Assembly: GCA_949740535.1 (NCBI GenBank)
Contig: CATJHO010000108.1
Span: 1 to 64,000 of the forward strand
DNA length: 64,000 nt
Direction: 5' to 3'
Source: an uncultured Lachnospiraceae bacterium
GTDB lineage: Bacteria; Bacillota; Clostridia; Lachnospirales; Lachnospiraceae
Shown: positions 28,476 to 37,514 of the stretch, piece by piece
Layout: each line of letters opens with the position of its first letter
Position numbering within the stretch: the first letter of the stretch is position 1
The notes under the pieces: generated by a model
The model's input: only the letters and a program-made list of their open reading frames with translations
The model's database searches: none
What the model was told of the DNA's origin: nothing
Translations under genes and position numbers: made by a program

Positions 28476-29552
28476 TTAGTCTTCCGTAGTTATGACTTCA
28501 ACGATCTCTCCCATATCGGCAAATACGGAATAATCAATATTCAGAATTTTGGCGGTCTCTGTGTTTACGGTAATGATGCCGCCCTCAGTCAGATAGAAAT
28601 CATCCATACCGGCCATTCCATTTACAACAGCATCAAAGGCAAGATCTGCCGTCTGTGTTCCCAGATCCGTATAATTGACACCACAGGCAGTGAAGGCTCC
28701 GTTGCGGACAAAAGAATCTGCACCAGTGTAGTGAGGAATGCCGGCCTTTGCCAGGTCTTCATAGATGGCAAGCTCGGAGGCCATGATTACATTGTCAGTA
28801 GGAGTGAAGACGGCGTCTACATCCTCTGCGATTAAAGCGGAAGCACAGGCAATCACCTCATCACTGGCAGCAGCAGGCTGTTCGCTGTAGGAGATTCCTT
28901 TGGCTTCCAGATATGCTTTTGCCTCTGCGATCGGAGCCGTTGAATTTGCTTCAGACTGGGAGTAGAGAAGTCCTACCTTCTGAATATCCGGATTCTGTGC
29001 AAACATCATATCCAGAATGAAACTTGTGTTCAGGGCATCGCTGGTACCTGTCACATAGTCAATATCAGTAAGTCCTGCTTCTGCCGGATCAGAGATTGCG
29101 GCAAATATAATGGGAGTTCTGGTATCTTCTGCGCAGGAAACCATGACCTGGGCGGCCAGGGTGGCAATCGGAATGATGGCGTCTGCCTTTTCAACTATTA
29201 ATTGATCGCCAATCTGCTTCAGGGTGGACTGGTCGCCCTGACCCGAATAGATTTCGTGGGTAATGGTAATGCCCTTATCGGCGGCGATGGCATCGAGCTC
29301 GGCGGCAACGGCACTTGCAATTTCATCCAGGGAAGCGTGATCCATCTGCTTTACGATTGCTATGTTGTAAGTATCCTTCGTGCCTTCGGGAGCAGGAGTT
29401 TCGCCGCCTTCTGCTTCTGTATCAGCAGGTGCGCCGGTTGATTCTTCTGAAGCTGCGGGCTCTTCTGCTTTGCCGGAGCAGCCGAGCATAGAGCATGCAA
29501 GCACAAAAGCACATCCAAGAGCCAGCAATTTTTTCATCGTCATCTTCTTCAT
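28476..29552 (-). CDS. ABC transporter substrate-binding lipoprotein (TrpX-like family)
   Basis: Signal with lipobox ACSMLGCSG; IVKQMDHASLDEIASAVAAELD, ATLAAQVMVS, PIIFAAISDPAEAGL. Confidence 0.92.
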   Translation of the reverse strand: MKKMTMKKLLALGCAFVLACSMLGCSGKAEEPAASEESTGAPADTEAEGGETPAPEGTKDTYNIAIVKQMDHASLDEIASAVAAELDAIAADKGITITHEIYSGQGDQSTLKQIGDQLIVEKADAIIPIATLAAQVMVSCAEDTRTPIIFAAISDPAEAGLTDIDYVTGTSDALNTSFILDMMFAQNPDIQKVGLLYSQSEANSTAPIAEAKAYLEAKGISYSEQPAAASDEVIACASALIAEDVDAVFTPTDNVIMASELAIYEDLAKAGIPHYTGADSFVRNGAFTACGVNYTDLGTQTADLAFDAVVNGMAGMDDFYLTEGGIITVNTETAKILNIDYSVFADMGEIVEVITTED

Positions 29553-29667
29553 AATGTTTCTCCTTTTCTTATACGAGATTATGGGTTCTGGGCGGCAGAT
29601 GAGGAATTATGCTTTGCCAGGGAGCATAATTCTTGAGGAAGTATCTGTTGACGGTAATCCGCCGGGG

Positions 29668-29778
29668 CTCAAAAGCGCGGAGCGCTTTTGAGCTTTGCGG
29701 CTGTCGCCGCATGTCTTAGAAAATTCAGAGGCCGGACGGTATGCAAGCATCCCGCTTGGCCTCTGAATTTTCTAAGAC
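29668..29778. repeat. Cluster of three strong inverted repeats between T-box and ABC operon
   Basis: ctcaaaagcgc-gga-gcgcttttgag (29668-29692); gcggc-tgtc-gccgc (29697-29710); gtcttagaaaattcagaggcc/ggcctctgaattttctaagac (29713-29733/29758-29778). Confidence 0.88.
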
Positions 29779-29794
29779 GCCCGGCTCATAGCTA

Positions 29795-30092
29795 GATAAA
29801 AAAACGCTTCTGCCCCATATATGGGACAAAAGCGTAAACTTCTGCGATACCACCCAAATTGACATCCCCTGGGGAATGTCCACTCGCTTACACGTACCAT
29901 CATACGTGCCCCGATGGATAACGGGTGGGGTCCCGTCAGCCTCTACTGGAAGTCTTGCTCCCTTCGTTCAAAGCTGCCCTCCAAAGCCCATTCGCTGCCT
30001 GCTTCACACTCCGATTCCACCACCCGGAGCTCTCTGTAGATCTGCTTTTGGTCAGTTACTCTTCTTCTTCACAGGTTTCACTTATATTGTGT
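29795..30092 (-). ncRNA. T-box leader (probable tryptophan specifier UGG)
   Basis: Minus strand: stem-I-like agagagctccgggtggtggaatcggag, gcgaaTGGgc, T-box aatttgggtggtatcgcag (29842-29860), terminator acgcttttgtcccatatatggggcagaagcgttttttt. Confidence 0.85.
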
Positions 30093-30099
30093 TACTGGT

Positions 30100-30128
30100 A
30101 TTATATGCAGGGGGAAGGGATTTGTCAA
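30100..30128 (-). promoter_or_regulatory. Sigma-A promoter for T-box transcript
   Basis: TTGACA-N17-TATAAT on minus strand. Confidence 0.85.
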
Positions 30129-30139
30129 TCATTTTTTAA

Positions 30140-31837
30140 TCACACTTCCAGCTTTCGATACCGGTTCAGACAGGCCAGTATCTCCTGACGTCTTGGCCGG
30201 GCCAGGGAGGAGCGGACATCTCCATGCTCAAAGAGCCCTTCCAGACCCTGCTGGCTGAGAAGAGTCTCTATCTGGCTGGCCAGAGCGGACATATTCTTTT
30301 TCCCGTCCAGAACCTGCAGCTGAAGGTATTTCAGGAGATAAGCCAGGGCCATGGTCTGCTCGCTGTCCCGGAGCTGTTCCAGATAGCGCAGTTCCACGGC
30401 GTCATGGCCTAAGAGGAGTTCGCTGGTGCCCATGGCCTTCAGCTTCAGCCGATCCTCCCGCTTAAGAGCCGCGTTTGCCCTGGGGCGGCGGTCTGCGCAG
30501 TAAGCGGGAAACTTATCCTGTCTGGTGGAAAATACAGGGAATGCGGCCGCGGCTTCTTTTGCCCGGCTGGTAATATCATAAGGTACATATTCCTTCATCT
30601 GTACGATGGTATCTGCCACGTGGAAGTAGGAGCCGGAGCTTCCGGCCACAATGACAGAGGAAATGCCGAAATCCTCGTAAAGACTGCGCACCCGCTCAAT
30701 AAAGGGAATGATGGGTTCCTCCTCAGGGGCCACTACCTGCTGCATCAGTTTATCCCGAATCATAAAATTGGTGGCAGAAGTGTCCTCGTCAATGAGCAGA
30801 AGGGTACTGCCGCTCTCAATGCTTTCCATAAGATTGGCTGCCTGGGAAGTACTGCCGCTGGCATCCTCCGTGGAAAAGCGCCGGGTATCCCTGCGGCCCG
30901 GAAGCTGCCGGATAAAGGGCGAAATATCCACGCCGGTGACGCTTCGGCCGTCTTCCGAACGGAGCTTCCAGGCGCTCTCGTCTGTGATAACAAGCTCCCG
31001 CCCGTCTCCGTTGACGTGGTTATAAACGCCGTACTGAAGAGCCTGCAGCACCGTGGATTTGCCGTGGTAGCCGCCGCCGACAAAAAGGGTGATCCCTCTG
31101 GGAATTCCCATACCAGTTACAGGGCCCCGGTTGGGCAGATCAAGCGTAACTTCCATAGAGGACGGCGACTGAAAGGGTACAGTTTCCTGCATGGGCCGAT
31201 CGGAGACACCGCTCTGCCTGGGAAGTACAGAACCGTTGGCCAGAAAGGCGCAGAGTCCCAAAACCGGAAGCTGGCGGCGGATATACTGCTGATCCTCACA
31301 GAGCTCAATGGCGGCTTTCAGCCGGTTTTTGCTGATCTTCTGAAAATAAAGGCTGGCATGAACACAGCCGGGAAGAATATCAAAGAGCATCTTTTCCAGC
31401 TCTCTGGCATCAATGGTACGTCCGCGGGCGGGAAAGCCTGCCTCAAAGCGAAGGGTAACGGATCCTTCTTTTATCCGGCAGGCAGTACGCTCCAGCACTT
31501 CCTGTCCGCAACGGGAAGCGCTGAGAAGACCGCTTTTTCCGGAGCCTCTGGCCTGCCTGTTCCCGGAAGAGAGCTGAGCCGCGAAGAGACGTGTCAGATG
31601 GTCCTGAAGGGTGACGCGCTTGTGACAGGTGTCATAATATTCTGCCGGGAATCCGGCTTTTTTCCCGGATACAAGAACAGACAGCCGGGAAGGGGAGGCA
31701 AAGGGATCCCCCTGTACATGGTCAATGGAAAGAACAAAGGTTCCAAAGTCATAGGAACCTTTCAGTTCTTTATAAGCAGGGTAACTGCGGTGATCAATGG
31801 AACGCAGTTTCGTCCGCAGGTCTTCGGATGATTTCAT
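30140..31837 (-). CDS. ABC-ATPase domain-containing protein (predicted ATPase of the ABC class)
   Basis: LFVGGGYHGKSTVLQALQYGVYNHV, LLLIDEDTSATNFMIRDKLMQQVV; start 31837 by aaggag RBS. Confidence 0.88.
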   Translation of the reverse strand: MKSSEDLRTKLRSIDHRSYPAYKELKGSYDFGTFVLSIDHVQGDPFASPSRLSVLVSGKKAGFPAEYYDTCHKRVTLQDHLTRLFAAQLSSGNRQARGSGKSGLLSASRCGQEVLERTACRIKEGSVTLRFEAGFPARGRTIDARELEKMLFDILPGCVHASLYFQKISKNRLKAAIELCEDQQYIRRQLPVLGLCAFLANGSVLPRQSGVSDRPMQETVPFQSPSSMEVTLDLPNRGPVTGMGIPRGITLFVGGGYHGKSTVLQALQYGVYNHVNGDGRELVITDESAWKLRSEDGRSVTGVDISPFIRQLPGRRDTRRFSTEDASGSTSQAANLMESIESGSTLLLIDEDTSATNFMIRDKLMQQVVAPEEEPIIPFIERVRSLYEDFGISSVIVAGSSGSYFHVADTIVQMKEYVPYDITSRAKEAAAAFPVFSTRQDKFPAYCADRRPRANAALKREDRLKLKAMGTSELLLGHDAVELRYLEQLRDSEQTMALAYLLKYLQLQVLDGKKNMSALASQIETLLSQQGLEGLFEHGDVRSSLARPRRQEILACLNRYRKLEV

Positions 31838-32167
31838 AAAGCAATACTCCTTACTGTTAGAAATAATGTCAGACAAAAAATACGCATGACTGTTCAGTCG
31901 GGCAGCCAGTACTCTGTTCTATATTTTAAATCAGAACAAATTCCAGGTCAATGAAAATCCGCTATGGGGAATTGTTTTTGTAAATGTGAAGCCGGAGGGT
32001 TGAACTGTTACTTGTTTTTCAGAAATGTACTCCATATAATGATAAAAAACAGCAGTATTTTGAAAAATGTAACCGCTGGTTTACAAATTTCCAAGCGCAC
32101 TTGGTGGTTGACAAGTACACAAAAGCCTAAAATAAGCAAAAAGGTTTTTGAAAGGATGGGATAAAAC

Positions 32168-33160
32168 ATGATACTGGCAGATAAGATTATAACACTGCGC
32201 AAACAGAAGGGATGGTCACAGGAGGAGCTGGCTCATCAGCTGGATGTATCCAGACAGGCCGTGTCCAAGTGGGAGAGCGCTTCGGCTATACCGGATCTGG
32301 AGCGGATTTTGAAAATGAGCCAGATTTTTGAGGTGAGTACTGATTATCTGTTGAAGGAAGAGCTGGAGGAGCCGTCAGCAGATGTTTCTGTGAGGTCAGA
32401 GGATCAAGATGAACCCAAAGAGCAGAGACGCAGTGTGTCATTGGCGGAAGTAAATACATTTATAGAAGACAAATGGCGGCTGGCTCTGCCAAATGCACTT
32501 GCTGTTGCCGCCTATATTCTGTGCCCGGAGGTTCTGATTTTTCTTGGAGGCTGGTTAGAACGGGGGAATGTGGGAATAACAGAGGATGCGGCCATGGGAA
32601 TGGGACTTATCGTTCTGCTTATTATAGCAGCCGGAGCGACCGTTGTAATAATTCAAAATGGATGCAGAATGGAAAAATATGAGTTCCTGAAACAGGGGGA
32701 TTTTCAGCTGCAGTATGGTGTGGAGAGTATTGTACGAAAGCGGCGGGAAGAGATGGAGCAGTCTTACCAAAACCGTGTGACTGCCGGCATCTTTCTGTGC
32801 ATTATGTCTGTGCTTCTGGTGTTTGTGGTTATGGGTTTTTATGGGGAAGATGATTTCCTGGGTGTTCTGAGTGTTAATTTTATGCTGCTTTTAACCGCTG
32901 CAGGTGTGATGTTGATTGTGTGGGCAGGAGAACAATGGGAGACCTGCCAGATGCTTCTTAAGGAAGGAGAGTTCAAGCCTGAGAATCAGCGTCTGCGGAC
33001 AGTTCTTAAGATATACTGGTGTGTGGTGACAGCACTTTATCTGGGCTTAAGTTTCCTGACCAATGACTGGCACAGAACCTGGATTGTGTGGCCCTGCGCG
33101 GGCGTATTGTCTGCGGCGGTGAAAGGAATTGCCAAAAAGCAGAAGCACAGCAGGGATTGA
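32168..33160 (+). CDS. XRE-family HTH regulator with membrane-spanning C-terminus
   Basis: [41 protein letters not shown] then TM segments. Confidence 0.92.
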   Translation: MILADKIITLRKQKGWSQEELAHQLDVSRQAVSKWESASAIPDLERILKMSQIFEVSTDYLLKEELEEPSADVSVRSEDQDEPKEQRRSVSLAEVNTFIEDKWRLALPNALAVAAYILCPEVLIFLGGWLERGNVGITEDAAMGMGLIVLLIIAAGATVVIIQNGCRMEKYEFLKQGDFQLQYGVESIVRKRREEMEQSYQNRVTAGIFLCIMSVLLVFVVMGFYGEDDFLGVLSVNFMLLLTAAGVMLIVWAGEQWETCQMLLKEGEFKPENQRLRTVLKIYWCVVTALYLGLSFLTNDWHRTWIVWPCAGVLSAAVKGIAKKQKHSRD

Positions 33161-33316
33161 AGTTCAGTTTTTTATAAAATATGACAATAGATGTCATGTT
33201 TTGTGTGGTAGATTAAGTTCCAGAAGCAGGAGGCTGCCAGAGAATCAAAACGGCTTTCTCTTGAAAAAGCACACATGCCTCAACCAGATAGGAAGGTACG
33301 AAAGGAGATCGGATAA

Positions 33317-33658
33317 ATGGCATCCAGATTAGAATTTGTAGAGTATGTTTTGGAGCAGCTGCAGGGAGCAGGCACCATCACGTATCGGAAAATGTTCGGT
33401 GAATATGGAATTTACTGCGATGGAAAATTTTTTGCCACAATCTGTAATGATCAGTTGTTTTTCAAAATCACGGAGGGCGGAAGGAAATTCTGGCCGGAGC
33501 TTGAGGAAGGGATTCCTTATCACGGAGCGAAACCGCATTTTCTTGTGGAAGAGCTGGATGACAGGGAGAAGCTTGCCGGGCTGGCACAGGTGACCTGCCA
33601 GGAGCTTCCCATGCCGAAGCCTAAGAAAAAGAAGGGAGGAGCCCGTGGGAATCAGTAA
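33317..33658 (+). CDS. TfoX/Sxy N-terminal domain protein
   Basis: ASRLEFVEYVLEQL, RKMFGEYGIYCDGKFFATICNDQLFFKIT. Confidence 0.88.
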   Translation: MASRLEFVEYVLEQLQGAGTITYRKMFGEYGIYCDGKFFATICNDQLFFKITEGGRKFWPELEEGIPYHGAKPHFLVEELDDREKLAGLAQVTCQELPMPKPKKKKGGARGNQ

Positions 33659-34364
33659 GAAACGGGATTACAAAAAAGAGTTTCCCGATCTGTATCTTCC
33701 TAAGAAAAAGCCCATGCTGATTGAGGTTCCGGAAATGACGTTCCTTCAGGTGGCGGGAAAGGGCGATCCCAATACTTCGGCCGCTTACAAAGATGCTTTG
33801 GCCGTACTCTACGGACTGTCCTTTGGAATCAAGATGAGCCTGAAGTTTGGCAGGGTGCCCCAAGAGGTGTTAAGCGGGATGGAGCTGGAGGAAGGTTCTG
33901 CAGTTATGGAAGGAAACTATGTGGTGCCTCCCCTGGAAGGGCTTTGGTGGACCACAGAGGAAGGAACCGGGTTTGACGGGAAGAACCTTGTGGACAAGGA
34001 AGAGCTCTGCTGGTTCTCCCTGATCCGCCAGCCGGATGAGGTGACAGAGGAACTGTTTACATGGGCAAAGAAAGAGCTTCAGAAGAAAAAGCCGGATCTT
34101 CCCGCTGCAGATGCAGAGCTGGTGCGGTATAAGGAAGGGCTGTGTGTTCAGATTCTGCATGTGGGGCCTTACGATACAGAGCCCGCTTCCATAGAGCTTC
34201 TGGAGCAGTTTGCCGCAGAGGAAGGGTATGAGGAGGATTTCTGTGTGGGCGGCCCTAAGCCGTCCAGAGGGCGGTATCACCATGAGATTTATCTGGGAGA
34301 TCCCAGAAGAACCGCGCCGGAGCGGTTGAAGACGGTAATCCGCCATCCGGTGAGAAGGAGATGA
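33645..34364 (+). CDS. GyrI-like small-molecule-binding domain protein
   Basis: KKDYKKEFPDLYLPKKKPMLIEVPEMTFLQVAGKGDPN; LCVQILHVGPYDTEPASIELL; overlaps TfoX-like ORF. Confidence 0.85.
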   Translation: MGISKKRDYKKEFPDLYLPKKKPMLIEVPEMTFLQVAGKGDPNTSAAYKDALAVLYGLSFGIKMSLKFGRVPQEVLSGMELEEGSAVMEGNYVVPPLEGLWWTTEEGTGFDGKNLVDKEELCWFSLIRQPDEVTEELFTWAKKELQKKKPDLPAADAELVRYKEGLCVQILHVGPYDTEPASIELLEQFAAEEGYEEDFCVGGPKPSRGRYHHEIYLGDPRRTAPERLKTVIRHPVRRR

Positions 34365-34456
34365 GCGGCAGGAAAAAGGAAAGAATCACAGACATATAGA
34401 TAAATTCCTTGACTTTAACGCGGCATCAATGATTAAGGTGGGTTTATTTGAAAGAA

Positions 34457-34487
34457 GAGGGGCTGCCGGATTCGGCGGCAGCCCCTC
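34457..34487 (-). terminator. Terminator downstream of EIIA gene
   Basis: gaggggctgccg-gattcgg-cggcagcccctc perfect 12-bp arms. Confidence 0.8.
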
Positions 34488-34515
34488 GTTGAGATTTTCT
34501 GAAAAAGGACTGTTT

Positions 34516-35001
34516 TCAGACGTGTTCGTATCGGAAAATTTCTGTCTCTTTGGCAGTAACCGGTCCACTTCCTTTTTGGACCGGTTTAAACTGGTCTTTG
34601 TTTGTAATGAGGACCATCGTGTCGGGTGCAATCCCGGATTTTTGGAAGAGTTCCAGATCGGTTTCGCACAGCAGGGTGCCAGCCTTCACCTTCTGGCCGG
34701 GTTTCACATGGGCGGTAAAGCCTTTCCCATCTAAATCAACAGAGTCAATCCCGATGTGGATAAGGATTTCCAGACCGTCTGCGCCCAGAATGCCATAGGC
34801 ATGTTTTGTGTCTGCCACAAGCCGGATTTTCCCTGCAATCGGTGCATATACGTTCCCATCCGCAGGCCGGATAAAGACACCATCCCCCAATATCTTTTCG
34901 GCGAATACGGGATCCGGGCTCTCTTCTATGGGAAAGACGGTTCCTGTCTGGGTGGCATATACTACGGGTTCAGTTTTTTTATGAAACATATTCATTCCCA
35001 C
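34516..35001 (-). CDS. crr: PTS glucose-type EIIA (Crr-like)
   Basis: GDGVFIRPADGNVYAPIAGKI, HAYGILGADGLEILIHIGIDSVDLDG. Confidence 0.92.
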   Translation of the reverse strand: MGMNMFHKKTEPVVYATQTGTVFPIEESPDPVFAEKILGDGVFIRPADGNVYAPIAGKIRLVADTKHAYGILGADGLEILIHIGIDSVDLDGKGFTAHVKPGQKVKAGTLLCETDLELFQKSGIAPDTMVLITNKDQFKPVQKGSGPVTAKETEIFRYEHV

Positions 35002-35009
35002 CTTTATAG

Positions 35010-35969
35010 TTACCGAAGGGGCGACTGAGCCATTCTCCGGTATGTATGCCGTTTTCCTTTCACGGCAATGCAGATATCTTTCAGGGTTTCAGGAAGCGTG
35101 ACGCTTTCAAATACGCCTCCGGCCGCGACATTGAACATATCCACACCGCAGACCTTATTGTCCAGTATAATCCGCTCCAGAACTTCCTTGCTGGATGCTT
35201 CCAGGGAATGAGCCACACTGGATGCCGCCAGGGAATGTTCTTTGTGGATCTCTGTGACAAGTTCCCGCACATAGTCCATATGGAAGCCGGGAACAATGTC
35301 CACAGCAGGGATATCAATGATATCCGCGCCTGCATGTGCCAGTCTTCTCACAAAGTCAGGGGTTACAACATCCCTCAGATTGTAGGGCGGGAAATCGCCG
35401 TCGATGGCGCCCGGTCCATGGGGAATGCCAGCCTCAATGACAATCCGATCCCCGAAGAGGGCGCTGGCTTCACTGACAGCCTGAACCAGAGGCTCCTGCC
35501 CGTATCCGCAGAGGCAGATGAAGTCATACTGTTCATTGATTAAGTACTCCATCATTTCTTTGGAGTAGATGGATTCCTTGTAAATTCCCCCAAATACTTC
35601 ATTTTCTCTTGGAACCAGCAGAATCATTCCCACAGGCCGTCCGGTCAGCTGCTTGATTTCCGGGATGGTATATCCCCGGCCAAGCTCTACCTGCAGCTGG
35701 GCTTTGGTGTTGAGGTCGTCCGCCGGGTTCTTGGAGGGCAGTCCGGGAAACTGGACTTCTCTGGGATCGTAGCCTTCCAGTGTGATGTAGTCCGCGCCAA
35801 ATGCAGCAACAAGCTCTGCATTGGACACTTTTTCTATGTAATTCGGTGCCAGAGGGCAGACATATGCGCCCACAACCCGGCCTTCAGAGGCACGGATTCC
35901 GTCCAGAAAATCCTGTTTGGTAAGATGTGTCAGCTGTGATGGTGTTAATTCCAGATATCTTTTACTCAT
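35010..35969 (-). CDS. Uncharacterised PTS-linked protein (TIM-barrel-like; possibly DUF7916 family)
   Basis: 319 aa ORF between EIIBC and EIIA genes; YVCPLAPNYIEKVSNAELVAAFGADYITLEGYDP; family name uncertain from memory. Confidence 0.7.
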   Translation of the reverse strand: MSKRYLELTPSQLTHLTKQDFLDGIRASEGRVVGAYVCPLAPNYIEKVSNAELVAAFGADYITLEGYDPREVQFPGLPSKNPADDLNTKAQLQVELGRGYTIPEIKQLTGRPVGMILLVPRENEVFGGIYKESIYSKEMMEYLINEQYDFICLCGYGQEPLVQAVSEASALFGDRIVIEAGIPHGPGAIDGDFPPYNLRDVVTPDFVRRLAHAGADIIDIPAVDIVPGFHMDYVRELVTEIHKEHSLAASSVAHSLEASSKEVLERIILDNKVCGVDMFNVAAGGVFESVTLPETLKDICIAVKGKRHTYRRMAQSPLR

Positions 35970-37366
35970 TACGCATTCTCCTTTTGCTTATATTGTGGAA
36001 ATACTTCCTCAGCTCCTGGCTGATAACCCCAGATCCATACACCCGCGAAGGACAGGGCCGCCGTGGCAGCAGCTCCGATTACCCAGTAAACAAAGGTGTC
36101 TGTGAAATACAGCGGGATGGAGCCTAAGGGAGACAGCCCAAGAGCCAGAGCGCTTACCTTGAAAATTCCGTAGAATGCTCCGCCGATTCCGCTGCAGATA
36201 CAGGAGATAATTAGCGGCTTCTTTAGCGGAAGGCATACACCGTACAGAGCAGGCTCTGTGAGGCCGATGCCGGTTACGATAGCGCCGGTAGCTGCAACAG
36301 ATTTAAACTTGGGATTCTTGGTCTTAATGTAAATGCTTAAGGCTGCGCCTGCCAGTCCGCAGTGAGCGATGGACATCAGCGGCATAATATAGTCTACGCC
36401 TGTCTTGGAAATACTGTCAAGCATCAGCGGAACAAAGCTTAAGTGGACGCCTGCCAATACAATGAGCGGATAGAAAGCGCCGAACAGGAGGCTGGCCGGG
36501 ATGCTTGCCACAGAATAGAGGGCGAAGTAGCCGTTTGCCAGGATATCGCTGGCCCACTGGGAGAAGGGTCCCACAACTACCAGAATCACAGGTCCCAGAA
36601 TCAAAAGCTCCAGTGCCGGAACCAGAACCGTTCCCAGGGAAGCGGGGATGACTTTTGTCAGAAGCTTCTCTGCTTTTGAGAGCAGATATACCGTCAAAAG
36701 GGGCGGTATTACAGAAGAAGAGTAGCTTAACAGACGGATAGGGATAACGCCAAACAAGAGAATGGATGTAACCTCTTCTGTGGCCAGGGTCAGCCAGGTA
36801 GGATGCATCAGCACACCCACAAGGGTGATCGCCATGTATTTGTTGCATTCGAAGCGGTCGGCCGCGCTGGCAGCAACCAGGAAGGGCAGAAAGTAAAAAG
36901 CCACATCGCCCAGGACGCCAAGGGTGGTATAGACGGCATCCCCTGTCTGAACAGCTCCCAGCTTGAAAAGCAGGATCTGGATACCGGTCATCAAACCGGA
37001 ACCGCAGATAGCGATAATCAGAGGCGTGAATACAGCAGACATGGTTTCTGCAAAGATCCCGATGGGATTACGGTTTCTGCTGTTGCCTTTCTGCTTCTCG
37101 GTGGAAGTGTCTCCGCCGCTGAAGCTTCCGTATTTCAGAAGCTCTTTATAAACATCCTTAACCTTTTCACCTACTACAACCTGATACTGATCAGCAGAGT
37201 CTTTCGTCGTCATAACGCCTTCCAGGGCGCGCACCGCATCATTCTGGACCAAATCGTAATCATACAGGGTCAGACGCAGACGGGTCTGGCAGTGGATTGC
37301 TTTTTTGATGTTTTCTTTTCCGCCTACAAGGGGCAGTAAATCTTTGATAAATTGTTCGTTGTTCAT
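35969..37366 (-). CDS. PTS transporter subunit EIIBC (beta-glucoside/sucrose class)
   Basis: EIIB AIHCQTRLRLTL active-site Cys; EIIC TM core with GLTEPALYGV. Confidence 0.93.
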   Translation of the reverse strand: MNNEQFIKDLLPLVGGKENIKKAIHCQTRLRLTLYDYDLVQNDAVRALEGVMTTKDSADQYQVVVGEKVKDVYKELLKYGSFSGGDTSTEKQKGNSRNRNPIGIFAETMSAVFTPLIIAICGSGLMTGIQILLFKLGAVQTGDAVYTTLGVLGDVAFYFLPFLVAASAADRFECNKYMAITLVGVLMHPTWLTLATEEVTSILLFGVIPIRLLSYSSSVIPPLLTVYLLSKAEKLLTKVIPASLGTVLVPALELLILGPVILVVVGPFSQWASDILANGYFALYSVASIPASLLFGAFYPLIVLAGVHLSFVPLMLDSISKTGVDYIMPLMSIAHCGLAGAALSIYIKTKNPKFKSVAATGAIVTGIGLTEPALYGVCLPLKKPLIISCICSGIGGAFYGIFKVSALALGLSPLGSIPLYFTDTFVYWVIGAAATAALSFAGVWIWGYQPGAEEVFPQYKQKENA

Positions 37367-37436
37367 AGTTCCTCCATGCTTGATTTAAAGAGTTTTTTCT
37401 GTCAGCTGGTTATTCCCGCAGGTACATCCATTTGAC

Positions 37437-37472
37437 TTATGGCGGCTGCCAAACGGCTGTTATATCATACAT
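37437..37472 (-). CDS. Candidate 11-codon leader ORF MYDITAVWQPP
   Basis: ATG preceded by aggagg with 7-nt spacing; TAA stop; between licT and EIIBC genes. Confidence 0.35.
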   Translation of the reverse strand: MYDITAVWQPP

Positions 37473-37514
37473 AGCCTCACCTCCTCGTGTATGTATTAAC
37501 AAAGCGCTTCCGCT

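Noticed and set aside
29876-30188. Two plus-strand 87-aa ORFs in the 29.9-30.2 kb region
   Set aside because: They lie antisense to the T-box leader and are explained by it.
30620-31831. 403-aa plus-strand ORF opposite the ABC-class ATPase
   Set aside because: Fully antisense to a gene with Walker motifs and RBS; no recognisable domain.
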